In this document: piece by piece, positions 8,407 to 16,108 of the stretch
Layout: each line of letters begins with the position of its first letter
Position numbering within the stretch: position 1 is the stretch's first letter
DNA from: Hymenobacter elongatus
Lineage (GTDB): Bacteria > Bacteroidota > Bacteroidia > Cytophagales > Hymenobacteraceae
Length of the DNA stretch: 64,000 bases
Assembly: GCF_004745955.1 (NCBI RefSeq)
Contig: NZ_SRLD01000006.1
Span: forward strand, 1 to 64,000
Reading direction: 5' to 3'
Program-made: the position numbers and the translations under genes
Notes under the pieces: generated by a model
Database searches by the model: none
Told to the model about the DNA's origin: nothing
What the model saw: only the letters and a program-made list of their open reading frames with translations

Positions 8407-8457
8407 TTTTTAAATTTTAATGGTTACGTGATGTCGTTTTAACTTGCCACCAACATC

Positions 8458-8560
8458 TGTATTGCCGCAACTCGACGGTCCTGCAAGTTGCGGCAATACA
8501 TCTTTAGTGCGCAAGTAAGTTGCGGGAAGCATACTCATTTGGTATGCTTTCCGCAACTCG
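8458..8560. repeat. Two adjacent hairpins at the head of the cassette-like island
   Basis: TGTATTGCCGCAACT (8458-8472) pairs with AGTTGCGGCAATACA (8487-8501), and TTGCGGGAAGCATAC (8520-8534) pairs with GTATGCTTTCCGCAA (8542-8556). Just before the first stem is GCCACCAAC (8447-8455), the same 9-mer that closes site 4 on the other strand. This stretch lies between the first cassette gene and the recombinase relic, where an integron would have its attI site and promoter. Confidence 0.5.
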
Positions 8561-8565
8561 TCTGA

Positions 8566-9043
8566 TTATAGCCTGAGACTGTCGGGGGGAGAGGTCGGGC
8601 GGGTGCGGTGGTCAACATGGGTGGAAATTTCGGTGGTTTTGATGCTGCTATGGCCCAGCAAGTCCTGAATGATACGAATAAACCAGTGCCCGCTTCGAGC
8701 AGATGCGTAGTGTAGCATGTGCAGCGTTAGGAGACACCGGATGCCGGCCCCGCGCTGCCGCTTGCTTCACCACCAGCTGCAGGCTTCGCTCACTGTAGTG
8801 CTCGCCCGGCTGCTGGCCCTCAAACAGAAACGGAACGGGCCGAAACTGCCGGTACTGCTCACGTAGTAAATATAGCAACCTGGCGAATAGTGGCAAATTC
8901 CGGCCTTTTCGCCTTTGCCGCCGCACCCCTATCAAGGCCATGGGCTGGCTGTCGATGCCGGTAGGCGTGAGGGCTGGCACCTCGTTCCGGCGCAGGCCCC
9001 GGTCGAGGTTGCCGATCAGGGTGACTTTGTTGAGGCCACGCAT
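8566..9043 (-). pseudogene. Degenerate tyrosine recombinase (C-terminal half), fused to a possible ssb start fragment
   Basis: On the minus strand the text GLRRNEVPALTPTGIDSQ ... PFLFEGQQPGEHYSERSLQ matches the catalytic domain of XerC-like/integron-type tyrosine recombinases. After VSPNA the frame breaks; HLLEAGTG and then IIQDLLGHSSIKTTEISTHV continue in two other frames up to a stop at 8566, so at least two frameshifts are present. The catalytic HxLRH box has been deleted in part, and the active tyrosine of TEIYTHV is a serine here. The first 13 codons (MRGLNKVTLIGNL from 9043) look like the start of a single-stranded-DNA-binding protein rather than recombinase. The IntI-specific insert is not visible. 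The protein cannot be active. Confidence 0.75.
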
Positions 9044-9047
9044 AGAC

Positions 9048-9206
9048 GATGGACCTGTCTAGAAAGTTGCCAACCGCAATCAGAACGTCCTGCCTGATCT
9101 GTCGTCCGCGAAGTGGAAGTATCTCTCCCGCTTCGCAGGAACCACTCAACGAGGCGGCAGAGATGCTTCCGCTTCGCGGATGCCAGATGAGCATCACGTT
9201 CGGCTT
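9048..9206. repeat. Degraded composite palindrome (arm A half plus catgctgagc-type hairpin)
   Basis: ACCTGTCTAGAAAGTTG (9052-9068) resembles outer arm A, and 9085-9206 is a worn copy of the inner hairpin family with arms ending GAACGTC... and ...CATCACGTTC. It borders the recombinase relic on its upstream side and precedes the T9SS plug gene. Confidence 0.5.
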
Positions 9207-9318
9207 TCTGCACCGCGTCATGGAATATACCGGCTAGAGCCGGCGCAGATCCGGCTCCGGCGCAGAAAAACAGGCCGGCCGCCGGGCGAAGCGGAAGCTT
9301 CGCCCTACATTCGCCCTT

Positions 9319-10656
9319 ATGCCTCGTTTTCTCTCGCTTCTGCTCCTGTTGGCCACGGCCTGCGTGCCGCTGGGCACGCCCATCACCGACCCCAACGCCG
9401 CCCGCCCGCCCGGCCAGCAGCGCCCCCCGGACTACTATGCCGACAAAACCCTGCGCTACGACGACTACATCTATTCACCCGATGTGCGCTCGGTGCAGTG
9501 CTACGTAGGCACGAGCCAGAACACGGAGATATTTCAGCCACCGGTGGTGCCCCTGAGCCAGCAGCAGCCCATTGTGCTGGAGTTCGACCTGCTGGGCACC
9601 AACTCCCAGCGCTTCACGGCCAAGCTCGTGCACTGCGACGCCGACTGGAAGCCCTCGGTGCTGACCGATATGCAGTTTCTGAGTGAGATAAACGAGTTTC
9701 TCATCACCGACTACCGCACCGGCGTCAACGTGAAAGTGCCCTACTACCACTACCGCATGCAGGTGCCCCGGGTAAAGCTGAGCGGCAACTACCTGCTGGT
9801 GGTGCAAAGCGCGGGCGGTACGCCGGTCGTTAGCCGCCGCCTGCTGGTGTACCAGAACGACGTGGAAGTAGCCATCCGGCAAGGCATACCAGTGGCCGGG
9901 CAGGAGCGCTACACCATGCAGCAGGTCGATTTTTCTATCGGCTACGGCGGGCTCAACCTCGTGAATCCGAGCCAGGAAGTGAAGGTGACGCTCCGGCAGA
10001 ATTTCCGGTGGGATAATGCCAAAATCAATCTGCGCCCCACCTTCGTGCGCGACGCCGAGCGCCGCCTCGACTACCAGTACTTCAATTTCGAAAACGCCTT
10101 TGTGGCTGGCAGCGAGTTCCGCTTCTTCGATATGCGCTCCTTGCGCGTGCTGGGGGCCGGCCTGGCCCAGCTCGACGCGGCGGCCAGCCCACGGGCCGTA
10201 GTGCTGAGCCCCGAAGCTACCCGCAACGGCCAGGGCTACTCGCAGTTCGACGACATCAACGGGCAGCGCTTGTTTGAAAGCCGGGAGTTTGGCAACGGCG
10301 CTACCAATGGCGACTACGCCGATGTCACGTTTCAGCTGCGGGCCGCGCAGGCCGCGCCCGGCCCGGTGTATGTGTTCGGGGCGTTATCCGATTGGCAGCT
10401 CAAGGACGAGTTCAAGCTGACCTACAGCCCCGAACAGCAGCAGTACACCGGCACGGCGCTGCTCAAGCAAGGCTACTACAATTACTATTATGTAGTGGGC
10501 AAGCCCACCGGCGCGCCCGATGCCGTGTACTTTGAAGGCAGCCACCAGGAAACCGAAAACCAGTACGATCTGCTGGTGTACTACCGCCCACCCGGAACCC
10601 GCGCCGACCTACTCATTGGCTATCAGATGCTAACTGTCAACAGCCGCCGGCCCTGA
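9319..10656 (+). CDS. Type IX secretion system plug protein (DUF5103)
   Basis: The 445-residue protein carries a lipoprotein-type signal (LLLLATACVPLG, Cys at about residue 15). It has the DUF5103 hallmarks: a first beta domain with CYVGTSQNTEI, HCDADWKPS and LSEINEFLITDY, a middle YYHYRMQVPR segment, and a C-terminal FGALSDWQLKDEFKLTY module resembling a carbohydrate-binding fold. DUF5103 proteins act as the Plug that closes the SprA translocon of the T9SS at the outer membrane. This agrees with the T9SS-sorted protein at 3140-4804. It stands alone and faces the DUF2157-type pair across repeats. Confidence 0.85.
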   Translation: MPRFLSLLLLLATACVPLGTPITDPNAARPPGQQRPPDYYADKTLRYDDYIYSPDVRSVQCYVGTSQNTEIFQPPVVPLSQQQPIVLEFDLLGTNSQRFTAKLVHCDADWKPSVLTDMQFLSEINEFLITDYRTGVNVKVPYYHYRMQVPRVKLSGNYLLVVQSAGGTPVVSRRLLVYQNDVEVAIRQGIPVAGQERYTMQQVDFSIGYGGLNLVNPSQEVKVTLRQNFRWDNAKINLRPTFVRDAERRLDYQYFNFENAFVAGSEFRFFDMRSLRVLGAGLAQLDAAASPRAVVLSPEATRNGQGYSQFDDINGQRLFESREFGNGATNGDYADVTFQLRAAQAAPGPVYVFGALSDWQLKDEFKLTYSPEQQQYTGTALLKQGYYNYYYVVGKPTGAPDAVYFEGSHQETENQYDLLVYYRPPGTRADLLIGYQMLTVNSRRP

Positions 10657-10662
10657 GTAGGG

Positions 10663-10809
10663 GCTTGAGGTAGTTTGTGGAGTCGTCCGAACGATGTAGA
10701 GACGCATACTTGCGTCTTGTCGTTGAACGATATTGGAACAACGGCACGATGTAGAGACGCAAGTATGCGTCTCTACATCGTGCTGAGCGCTTTAAATGCT
10801 ACCTCAAGC
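10663..10809. repeat. Composite palindrome, arm C around the gtagagacgc hairpin
   Basis: Outer arms GCTTGAGGTAG (10663-10673) and CTACCTCAAGC (10799-10809) enclose an inner inverted repeat whose arms read GATGTAGAGACGCATACTTG and CAAGTATGCGTCTCTACATC. The same inner hairpin recurs at 21810-21895 and 59468-59552 inside other arms. Confidence 0.8.
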
Positions 10810-10879
10810 AGCTTCTAAGGGATAGGGACAGGCAGAGTCTGCTTCGGCCGTGCGGACGCCAGAGCAAGCAGGCCGGTAA

Positions 10880-10957
10880 AGCGGTTTCGGAGTACGGGGC
10901 AGCAGTAGCGCGAACTACACAGTTCGCGCTACTAGCCATGGACCCCGAAACCGCTCT
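10880..10957. repeat. Composite palindrome, arm D around a gtagcgcgaact hairpin
   Basis: AGCGGTTTCGG (10880-10890) pairs with CCGAAACCGCTCT (10945-10957). Between them GTAGCGCGAACT pairs with AGTTCGCGCTAC. The same unit reappears inside the loop of another palindrome at 13575-13717. Confidence 0.8.
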
Positions 10958-10961
10958 AGGA

Positions 10962-11112
10962 TGCCAACCCGCTTCCACGCGCCCACTATCGACAACACAC
11001 GGAGCGGGTAGCTCAGGTGCCGCATTCCGTCCACCTTGAACTGGGCGCGCAGTAGCTGGGCGGTGCCGCCGGCCAGCATCCCGAAAGCCAGTAGTCCGGT
11101 TGTCAGCGCGTG
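10962..11112 (-). pseudogene. DoxX-family membrane protein fragment (C-terminal part)
   Basis: Read on the minus strand, this stretch encodes TTGLLAFGMLAGGTAQLLRA followed by KVDGMRHLSYPLRVLSIVGA and WKRVG, which matches the last two membrane helices of DoxX-like proteins. There is no start codon; the frame runs out of the repeat border at 11105-11150 and into the arm of the palindrome at 10957. It is a remnant cut at both ends by repeat elements. Confidence 0.6.
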
Positions 11113-11155
11113 TGGACCGTACTCGAAAAAGCAGTCCTGAATGCTTGGTGAACGT
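11108..11155. repeat. Half copy of the 13806-13976 palindrome
   Basis: The minus-strand sequence here (CATTCAGGACTGCTTTTTCG, then a TACGGTCCACACGC tail) is nearly identical to 13940-13973, where it is the right end of a complete palindrome. Only one end is kept, next to the DoxX fragment. Confidence 0.6.
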
Positions 11156-11193
11156 CCCTGAGGTGGTCTAGTACGGTGGGAAAAGTCCAGGGC

Positions 11194-12420
11194 CTAATAC
11201 GCGCCCTCCGCACCGCCGCCGCCCGTGGAGCCGCCGCCAAACCGGAAGCCGGGCTCCGGCACTTTCATGCCCGCTTCCGCCACCTGCGACAGGACCACCG
11301 ATTCCAGATCCAGGACGCTGAGCTGGGGGCTGTCGGCGGGTTCGGCGGTGAGGCCGTGCCGGGCGGGCCGCAGGTAGCGCAGGGCCGCGCCAGCCAGCAC
11401 GATGAGCAGCGCCCCGCCCAGCGTGAGGGCCCACTCCGGGGGCAGCACCGAGCGGTAGAAGCGGTAGGTGTAGAGCGAAAAGGCCAGCGTGAGCAGGCCG
11501 GTATGCAGAAAAATCCGGTCAGCCCGGCGCAGGCCCAGCACTATGTAGGTCAGTGGAATAGCGCCGGTAAACAGGTAGAACAGCGGGGCAAAGCTTATCT
11601 GGATGGAAGCCGGTAGGTCGTTGAGCAGGGCGTTGGCTTCGCGCACCACCAGGTAGTTGCCGGCCAGATAAAAGCCCGCCAACGACACCACCTTCGTGAC
11701 GCGCAAACAGGTGCGGTAGTAAAGCGAATCGGGGCGAAGGGCGCACCATTGCCCGGCCTGGTAGCTGCCCGCGCAAGCCAGCATCAGCACGAAGGGCAGC
11801 AGCGCCTTGCCCCAGCTGAGCTGCAGCGTGAATACCGCCACAATGACCAGATAGAGCAGGTGGGCTGCCAGGGTCACAAACGCATCCGCGTAGCGCCCGA
11901 CGGCGGCCAGCAGCAGCACCCAGGCCGGGAGTAGCAGCCACCCCAGCAGCCCCCGGGCCAGCAGCAGCTCCGGGTCCAGGAGCTGCGTGGGCAGCACTGC
12001 CGCGTAGAAAAACCCCAGCGCGGTCAGGAAGTAGCTCAGGGCGATGTACAGCAAGGCGTTATCGGGGCCCGAGTGGTAGAAGTGGTTGGCGTGAATAAGC
12101 TGCTCCAGTAAAAAAATAGTGCCCCCGCCACACAGCAGGCAGCACACCAGAAAGCCGGTTTCCTGAGAGGAATGACCAGAGAAAACAGCCGTGAGGATGG
12201 TGCCGAAAATCAGGCTTCCGGCTATTCCTGCCCCAATACCAGTGAAGATGAACAGGGTAATCCTGACAAAGAAATGACGCTCATGAAAGCCGCTGGGAAA
12301 CATCAGCGCAATAGCACCGTTTTGCTCCGCCGAAACAAAGCCGCGCTTGTGCCACCGGCGCGCCATGCGCTGCACCTCCCGGTTGAAAATCCACTCTTCG
12401 TTATAGGCCTTTGTGTTCAT
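11194..12420 (-). CDS. Multi-spanning membrane protein, second gene of a DUF2157-type pair
   Basis: The 408-residue protein has about ten hydrophobic helices between residues 45 and 370, a short soluble N-terminus (MNTKAYNEEWIFNREVQRMA) and a Gly-rich tail (GGGSTGGGGAEGAY). Related pairs of membrane proteins next to a DUF2157 protein are common in Bacteroidota; the function is not known. The start overlaps the end of the upstream gene by 20 bases, which supports co-translation. Confidence 0.7.
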   Translation of the reverse strand: MNTKAYNEEWIFNREVQRMARRWHKRGFVSAEQNGAIALMFPSGFHERHFFVRITLFIFTGIGAGIAGSLIFGTILTAVFSGHSSQETGFLVCCLLCGGGTIFLLEQLIHANHFYHSGPDNALLYIALSYFLTALGFFYAAVLPTQLLDPELLLARGLLGWLLLPAWVLLLAAVGRYADAFVTLAAHLLYLVIVAVFTLQLSWGKALLPFVLMLACAGSYQAGQWCALRPDSLYYRTCLRVTKVVSLAGFYLAGNYLVVREANALLNDLPASIQISFAPLFYLFTGAIPLTYIVLGLRRADRIFLHTGLLTLAFSLYTYRFYRSVLPPEWALTLGGALLIVLAGAALRYLRPARHGLTAEPADSPQLSVLDLESVVLSQVAEAGMKVPEPGFRFGGGSTGGGGAEGAY

Positions 12421-13399
12421 GGTTGCCCAGAATGGTTTTCATGTTGAGCAATAAGGCGACGATACCTATGCTGGAAAGTGGGAAGTAGAACCAAGCCAGC
12501 GCGAGAAAGCCCGAACCCATATTCTCCAACTGGAAATACGCATACGTAACGGCCACATAGCCATAAACCGCGCCCAGCAGCAGAAACAGATAAGAGTGGG
12601 TGCGGCGGGCGTACCAGACCAGGGCCGCGCTCAGCCCCAGGATCAGGACAACGGCCAGCCCCGGCGACAACAGCCCCGGCTCGCTGTAGCCCCGCCACAA
12701 TGCGCTGGTAGCCGCCACCAGCGCCAGGTTGCTGCCTAGCAACATGTACGTGTAGCTGAAGTGCTTCTTGCGGTCCAGGTAGTCGGAGGCCAGCCCCACG
12801 GCCGCCAGTACCAAGCCCAGCCCGATGGCCGCCGAGTCGAGGTGGGGGAGGGAGTAGTCGTTTTGGGTGAAAGCCGACACCGGCGCAATGGCCACGCCCA
12901 CCCAGGCGGCCAGTCCCGTGAGGGCCATTGAGAGCACGCCCCGGTGGTCGAAGCGGTAGGCGCAGCCGAAGAACACCACCGTGGGCAGCAGCACCAGCAA
13001 GCCGTAGCGCGTACCGAAAAAAGTATACTGATACTGCAGGTAGCCCACCAACGTGAGCAGCAGCAGGCAGGCCAGCAGCAGGGCATAGTCGGCGCTGGCG
13101 GAGCTGCGCGGGTTTATGTGCCAAGTAAACGGCTGCCGCTTCCGATACGCGTAGGCAAAGCCCGCCGCAGTCAGCAGCGCAATGCTGGCCACGATAACCC
13201 CGTGCCCGATAGTGTCGATATGCTGGTAGATGAGCAGCCCCAGCCCAGTGCTGAGCAGTGTGACGCCCAGCGAGAGCAGCGTACGCAGCTCGTAGTAGAG
13301 GGAAAACGGCTTTTCCCGCTCGTGGCGGGCAATGGTGGCCGCCTGCTCACCCGAAATCAGGTCCAGCTTCCGCAGCGCGGCCAGTATTTTATCCGTCAT
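12401..13399 (-). CDS. DUF2157-like membrane protein
   Basis: Start at 13399 (MTDKILAALRKLDLISGEQA) is chosen over the in-frame codon at 13483, whose extension is not family-like. The 332-residue product opens with a soluble helical segment ending ARHEREKPFSLYYELR, typical of DUF2157, and then has about ten membrane helices. Function unknown; it forms an overlapping pair with the gene at 11194. Confidence 0.75.
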   Translation of the reverse strand: MTDKILAALRKLDLISGEQAATIARHEREKPFSLYYELRTLLSLGVTLLSTGLGLLIYQHIDTIGHGVIVASIALLTAAGFAYAYRKRQPFTWHINPRSSASADYALLLACLLLLTLVGYLQYQYTFFGTRYGLLVLLPTVVFFGCAYRFDHRGVLSMALTGLAAWVGVAIAPVSAFTQNDYSLPHLDSAAIGLGLVLAAVGLASDYLDRKKHFSYTYMLLGSNLALVAATSALWRGYSEPGLLSPGLAVVLILGLSAALVWYARRTHSYLFLLLGAVYGYVAVTYAYFQLENMGSGFLALAWFYFPLSSIGIVALLLNMKTILGNHEHKGL

Positions 13400-13518
13400 A
13401 GCCCGTGGGGGAAGGTCAGAGGAGGGTAGGGTATTGCGGCGGTAAACATAAGGTTTTCCCACTATGCGCTTATTCCCTCCCAAAGAGCGGGTCGGGCCGT
13501 GCGGCCAGCAAACAGAAA

Positions 13519-13778
13519 GAACGTCATGCTGAGCGTAGCGCAGCGGAGTCGAAGCATCTCTACCGCCACACTAGTGCGGTTTCGGATTCCGTGTACGGAG
13601 CAGCAGTAGCGCGAACTGTGTAGTTCGCGTCCCCGCGCCGATAGAACGTGTGCGAACGGCGTGGGGACGCGAACTACACAGTTCGCGCTACTAGCCATTG
13701 ACCCCGAAACCGCTCTAATCAGAGTTACTCTGGCGGTAGAGATGCTTCGACTCCGCTGCGCTGCGCTCAGCATGACAC
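13519..13778. repeat. Nested palindromes: arm D unit inserted in a catgctgagc hairpin
   Basis: The outer palindrome has arms at 13519-13567 (CGTCATGCTGAGCG ... GAAGCATCTCTACCGC) and 13733-13778 (the reverse). Its loop is not a short spacer but a complete second palindrome, 13575-13717, with arms GCGGTTTCGG and CCGAAACCGC and an inner GTAGCGCGAACT stem. The inner unit exists alone at 10880-10957. Confidence 0.85.
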
Positions 13779-13805
13779 GAAAATTGAAATTCCAGATGCG
13801 TTCTA

Positions 13806-13976
13806 GGCTGTGTGGACAGTAAGAATAAAGAACGTCATGTCGAGCAACGCGAGACATCTCGTGTGCAGTCGCTGGATTACTACTCATACGACCGCACGCG
13901 AGATGTCTCGCGTTGCTCGACATGACGTTCACAAAGCATTCAGGACTGCTTTTTTGATTACGGTCCACACGCTCTA
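13806..13976. repeat. Composite palindrome around a gtcgagcaacgcgagacatctc hairpin
   Basis: Inner arms GAACGTCATGTCGAGCAACG (13830-) and CGTTGCTCGACATGACGTTC (to 13930) are perfect inverted copies and extend through GAGATGTCTCG. Outer arms are GCTGTGTGGAC near 13807 and GTCCACACGCTCT near 13964. Confidence 0.8.
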
Positions 13977-14147
13977 AGAGCGTGCTTGGGAATCGGTGAA
14001 AACCCCGTTTGTGTCATGCTCATCTGGCGTCCGCTTGTCGAAGCATCTCTACCGCAGTGGTGATTAGCATTGTGGTAGAGATGCTTCGACAAGCGGACGC
14101 CAGATGAGCATGACACGAAATGTAAAATCCCAAACTCGCGCTAAGTG
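13977..14147. repeat. Composite palindrome, arm B around a catgctcatctggcg hairpin
   Basis: Arm B reads AGAGCGTGCTTGGGAAT at 13977-13993 and, worn, AATCCCAAACTCGCGCT near 14126. The inner stem GTGTCATGCTCATCTGGCGT (14011-14030) has its inverted copy at 14088-14114. With the two preceding units it fills nearly the whole gap between the divergent genes at 13399 and 14384. Confidence 0.75.
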
Positions 14148-14193
14148 CGCCACTCCCGAACAATCCCGAAGCCAGCAAGCACGAGTCAGATTC

Positions 14194-14273
14194 TGGAGGG
14201 AATGTGAAAAAATAATTCATATTCCCTTCAGTCTTGGAGGGAATGTAAAATTTTTTCTCACATTCCCTCCAAC
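14194..14273. repeat. Short repeats of GGAGGGAATGTGAAAA upstream of an M48 protease
   Basis: The unit GGAGGGAATGTGAAAAAAT at about 14197 is repeated as GGAGGGAATGTAAAATTTTT at about 14238 and inverted as CTCACATTCCCTCC near 14258, so both tandem and hairpin pairing are possible. It lies 110 bases before the start codon at 14384, so it may also be part of the promoter region. Confidence 0.6.
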
Positions 14274-14383
14274 ATGTCAGCTCCTTATGCCGATGGGGTA
14301 CAGGTGCCGGCACAGCTGGGCCGTAACCAAAGCGCCGGCCTCGCGTTGCAGCAACACCCGGTTCTCCTCCTCCGCTCCACACC

Positions 14384-15838
14384 ATGAAACACACCCTCCC
14401 ACTCGCCGCCGCCTTGTTGCTGGCCTCGTCCTGCTCCGTGAACCCCGTAACTGGCAAAAAAGAAGTGATGCTCGTCTCGAAAGGGCAGGAGCTGGCGATG
14501 GGCCAGCAGTCGGACCCGGCCGTGACGGCGCAGTTTGGCCTCTACCCCGACCAGAAGATCCAGAAATTCATCAACGACAAGGGCAAGGCCATGGGCGCTA
14601 TTTCCCACCGCCCCGACCTGGCCTACCAGTTCCGCGTCGTCGATTCGCCCGTTATCAATGCCTTTGCCATTCCCGGCGGCTACGTGTATTTCACGCGCGG
14701 TATTATGGCTCATTTCAACAATGAGGCCCAGTTCGCGGGCGTATTGGGCCACGAAATCGGCCACGTTACGGCCCGCCACTCGGCCAAGCAGCAAACCAAT
14801 GCCATCATCGGGCAGGTGGGGATGATGGGGGCCATGATAGCCTCGCCCCGGCTGGCGCAGTTTGGCGAGCAGGCGGCCCAGGGCATGCAGCTGCTATTCC
14901 TGAAGTTTGGCCGCGACGATGAAAGCCAGTCCGACGAGCTGGGCGTGGAGTATTCGTCCAAAATCGGCTACGACGCGGCCCAGATGGCCGACTTCTTCCA
15001 GACCCTACAGCGCCAGCAGGCGCAGAGCGGCGCGGAAGCCATTCCCGATTTCCTCTCCACCCACCCCAACCCGGCCGACCGCTACAACCGTGTGCACCAG
15101 CTGGCCGACCAGTGGAAGCAGAAAAACGGCAACCCGACCACCCTCAAAGTCAACCGGGAGCAGTACCTGCGCCTCATCGACGGCATCGTGTACGGCGAAG
15201 ACCCACGCCAGGGCTTCGTGGAAAACAATGCCTTTTACCATCCCGAGCTGAAGTTCCGCTTCCCGGTGCCCGCCGGCTGGAAGCACCAGAACACGCCCCA
15301 GCAGTTCCAGATGGCCGACCCCGCCGGCAAAGCCCTCATGATGCTGGCCCTGGCTCCCGGCAGCTCGCTCGATGAAGCCGCCCAAGCGCTGGTGAAGCAG
15401 TTTAGCCTCCAGCCCACCGACTCGCGCCGCGTCACCGTCAACGGCTTTCCGGCCATCACCTTTATCGGCGACCAGGTGCAGCAGGACCCCCAGACCGGCC
15501 AGCAGGTAGCCGGAGTGCGCACGATGGTGTATCTGATTCAGGACGGCAAAACCATCTACGCCCTGCTCGGGGCCTCGTCGCCGGCCGACTTTCCCAGCTA
15601 CCAGCCCACGTTCAGCAGCACCATGGAAGGCTTTGCCCGCCTCACCGAGCCCGACAAGCTAAACCGCCAGCCCGAGCACCTGCGCGTCAAAACGCTGAAG
15701 CTGCGCAGCACGCTGAGCCAGGCCCTCAAAACCAACGGCGTGCCCGAGAAGCGCCTCGAAGAAATGGCCATCCTCAACGGCATGCAGCTCAATGAGCAGG
15801 TAAATGCCGGCTCGCTGATTAAGGTAGTAGGCAAGTAA
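14384..15838 (+). CDS. M48-family metalloprotease, lipoprotein
   Basis: The 484-residue protein has a lipobox (LLASSC, Cys17) and the zinc site HEIGH at residues 123-127, with a third ligand Glu in the ESQSDELGVEYSSKIGYD stretch near 181, as in BepA/LoiP-type proteases that handle outer-membrane proteins. A long C-terminal part (from about 280) is specific to Bacteroidota; it ends in a LysM-like segment (ILNGMQLNEQVNAGSLIKVV). It is followed by a close paralog with 120 bases of inverted repeat between them, so the two probably arose by tandem duplication. Confidence 0.87.
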   Translation: MKHTLPLAAALLLASSCSVNPVTGKKEVMLVSKGQELAMGQQSDPAVTAQFGLYPDQKIQKFINDKGKAMGAISHRPDLAYQFRVVDSPVINAFAIPGGYVYFTRGIMAHFNNEAQFAGVLGHEIGHVTARHSAKQQTNAIIGQVGMMGAMIASPRLAQFGEQAAQGMQLLFLKFGRDDESQSDELGVEYSSKIGYDAAQMADFFQTLQRQQAQSGAEAIPDFLSTHPNPADRYNRVHQLADQWKQKNGNPTTLKVNREQYLRLIDGIVYGEDPRQGFVENNAFYHPELKFRFPVPAGWKHQNTPQQFQMADPAGKALMMLALAPGSSLDEAAQALVKQFSLQPTDSRRVTVNGFPAITFIGDQVQQDPQTGQQVAGVRTMVYLIQDGKTIYALLGASSPADFPSYQPTFSSTMEGFARLTEPDKLNRQPEHLRVKTLKLRSTLSQALKTNGVPEKRLEEMAILNGMQLNEQVNAGSLIKVVGK

Positions 15839-15957
15839 CCCCACCCCAACCCCTCCCCTCGGGAGAGAGGCTTATTTTACTGTTGCAATGACAACTCCAG
15901 AGAACATTGCAGCACCAACGTAAAGCCCCTCTCCCGAGGGCAGGGGTTGGGGTGGGG
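15838..15957. repeat. Inverted repeat between the two M48 protease genes
   Basis: CCCCACCCCAACCCCTCCCC with the following TCGGGAGAGAGGC (15840-15872) is inverted at 15925-15957. The stem is over 30 bases long with a loop of about 55. It immediately follows the stop codon of the first gene and may reduce read-through into the second. Confidence 0.8.
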
Positions 15958-16108
15958 CAAGGTTGGCAGGTTTTTTGGCTTGTCCACTCCAGCCGCGTCT
16001 TTTTCCGGCGGCCAGGGAGCGGTTCTCCCGGTTTGCAACCCTGCCGGCACACTGGCCGTTGCAAGCTCATCCTTCCCCACGATACGCGGCCCGTGCCGCC
16101 TGCCACTC

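Noticed and set aside
10663..10809. CRISPR-like short repeats
   Set aside because: The repeated pieces are inverted, paired and not regularly spaced; no spacers or cas genes are present.
13462..14457. Frames of 145-169 codons in the 13.4-14.5 kb gap
   Set aside because: They read through palindromic repeats and contain repeated Ser/Arg-rich peptide copies caused by the repeats.
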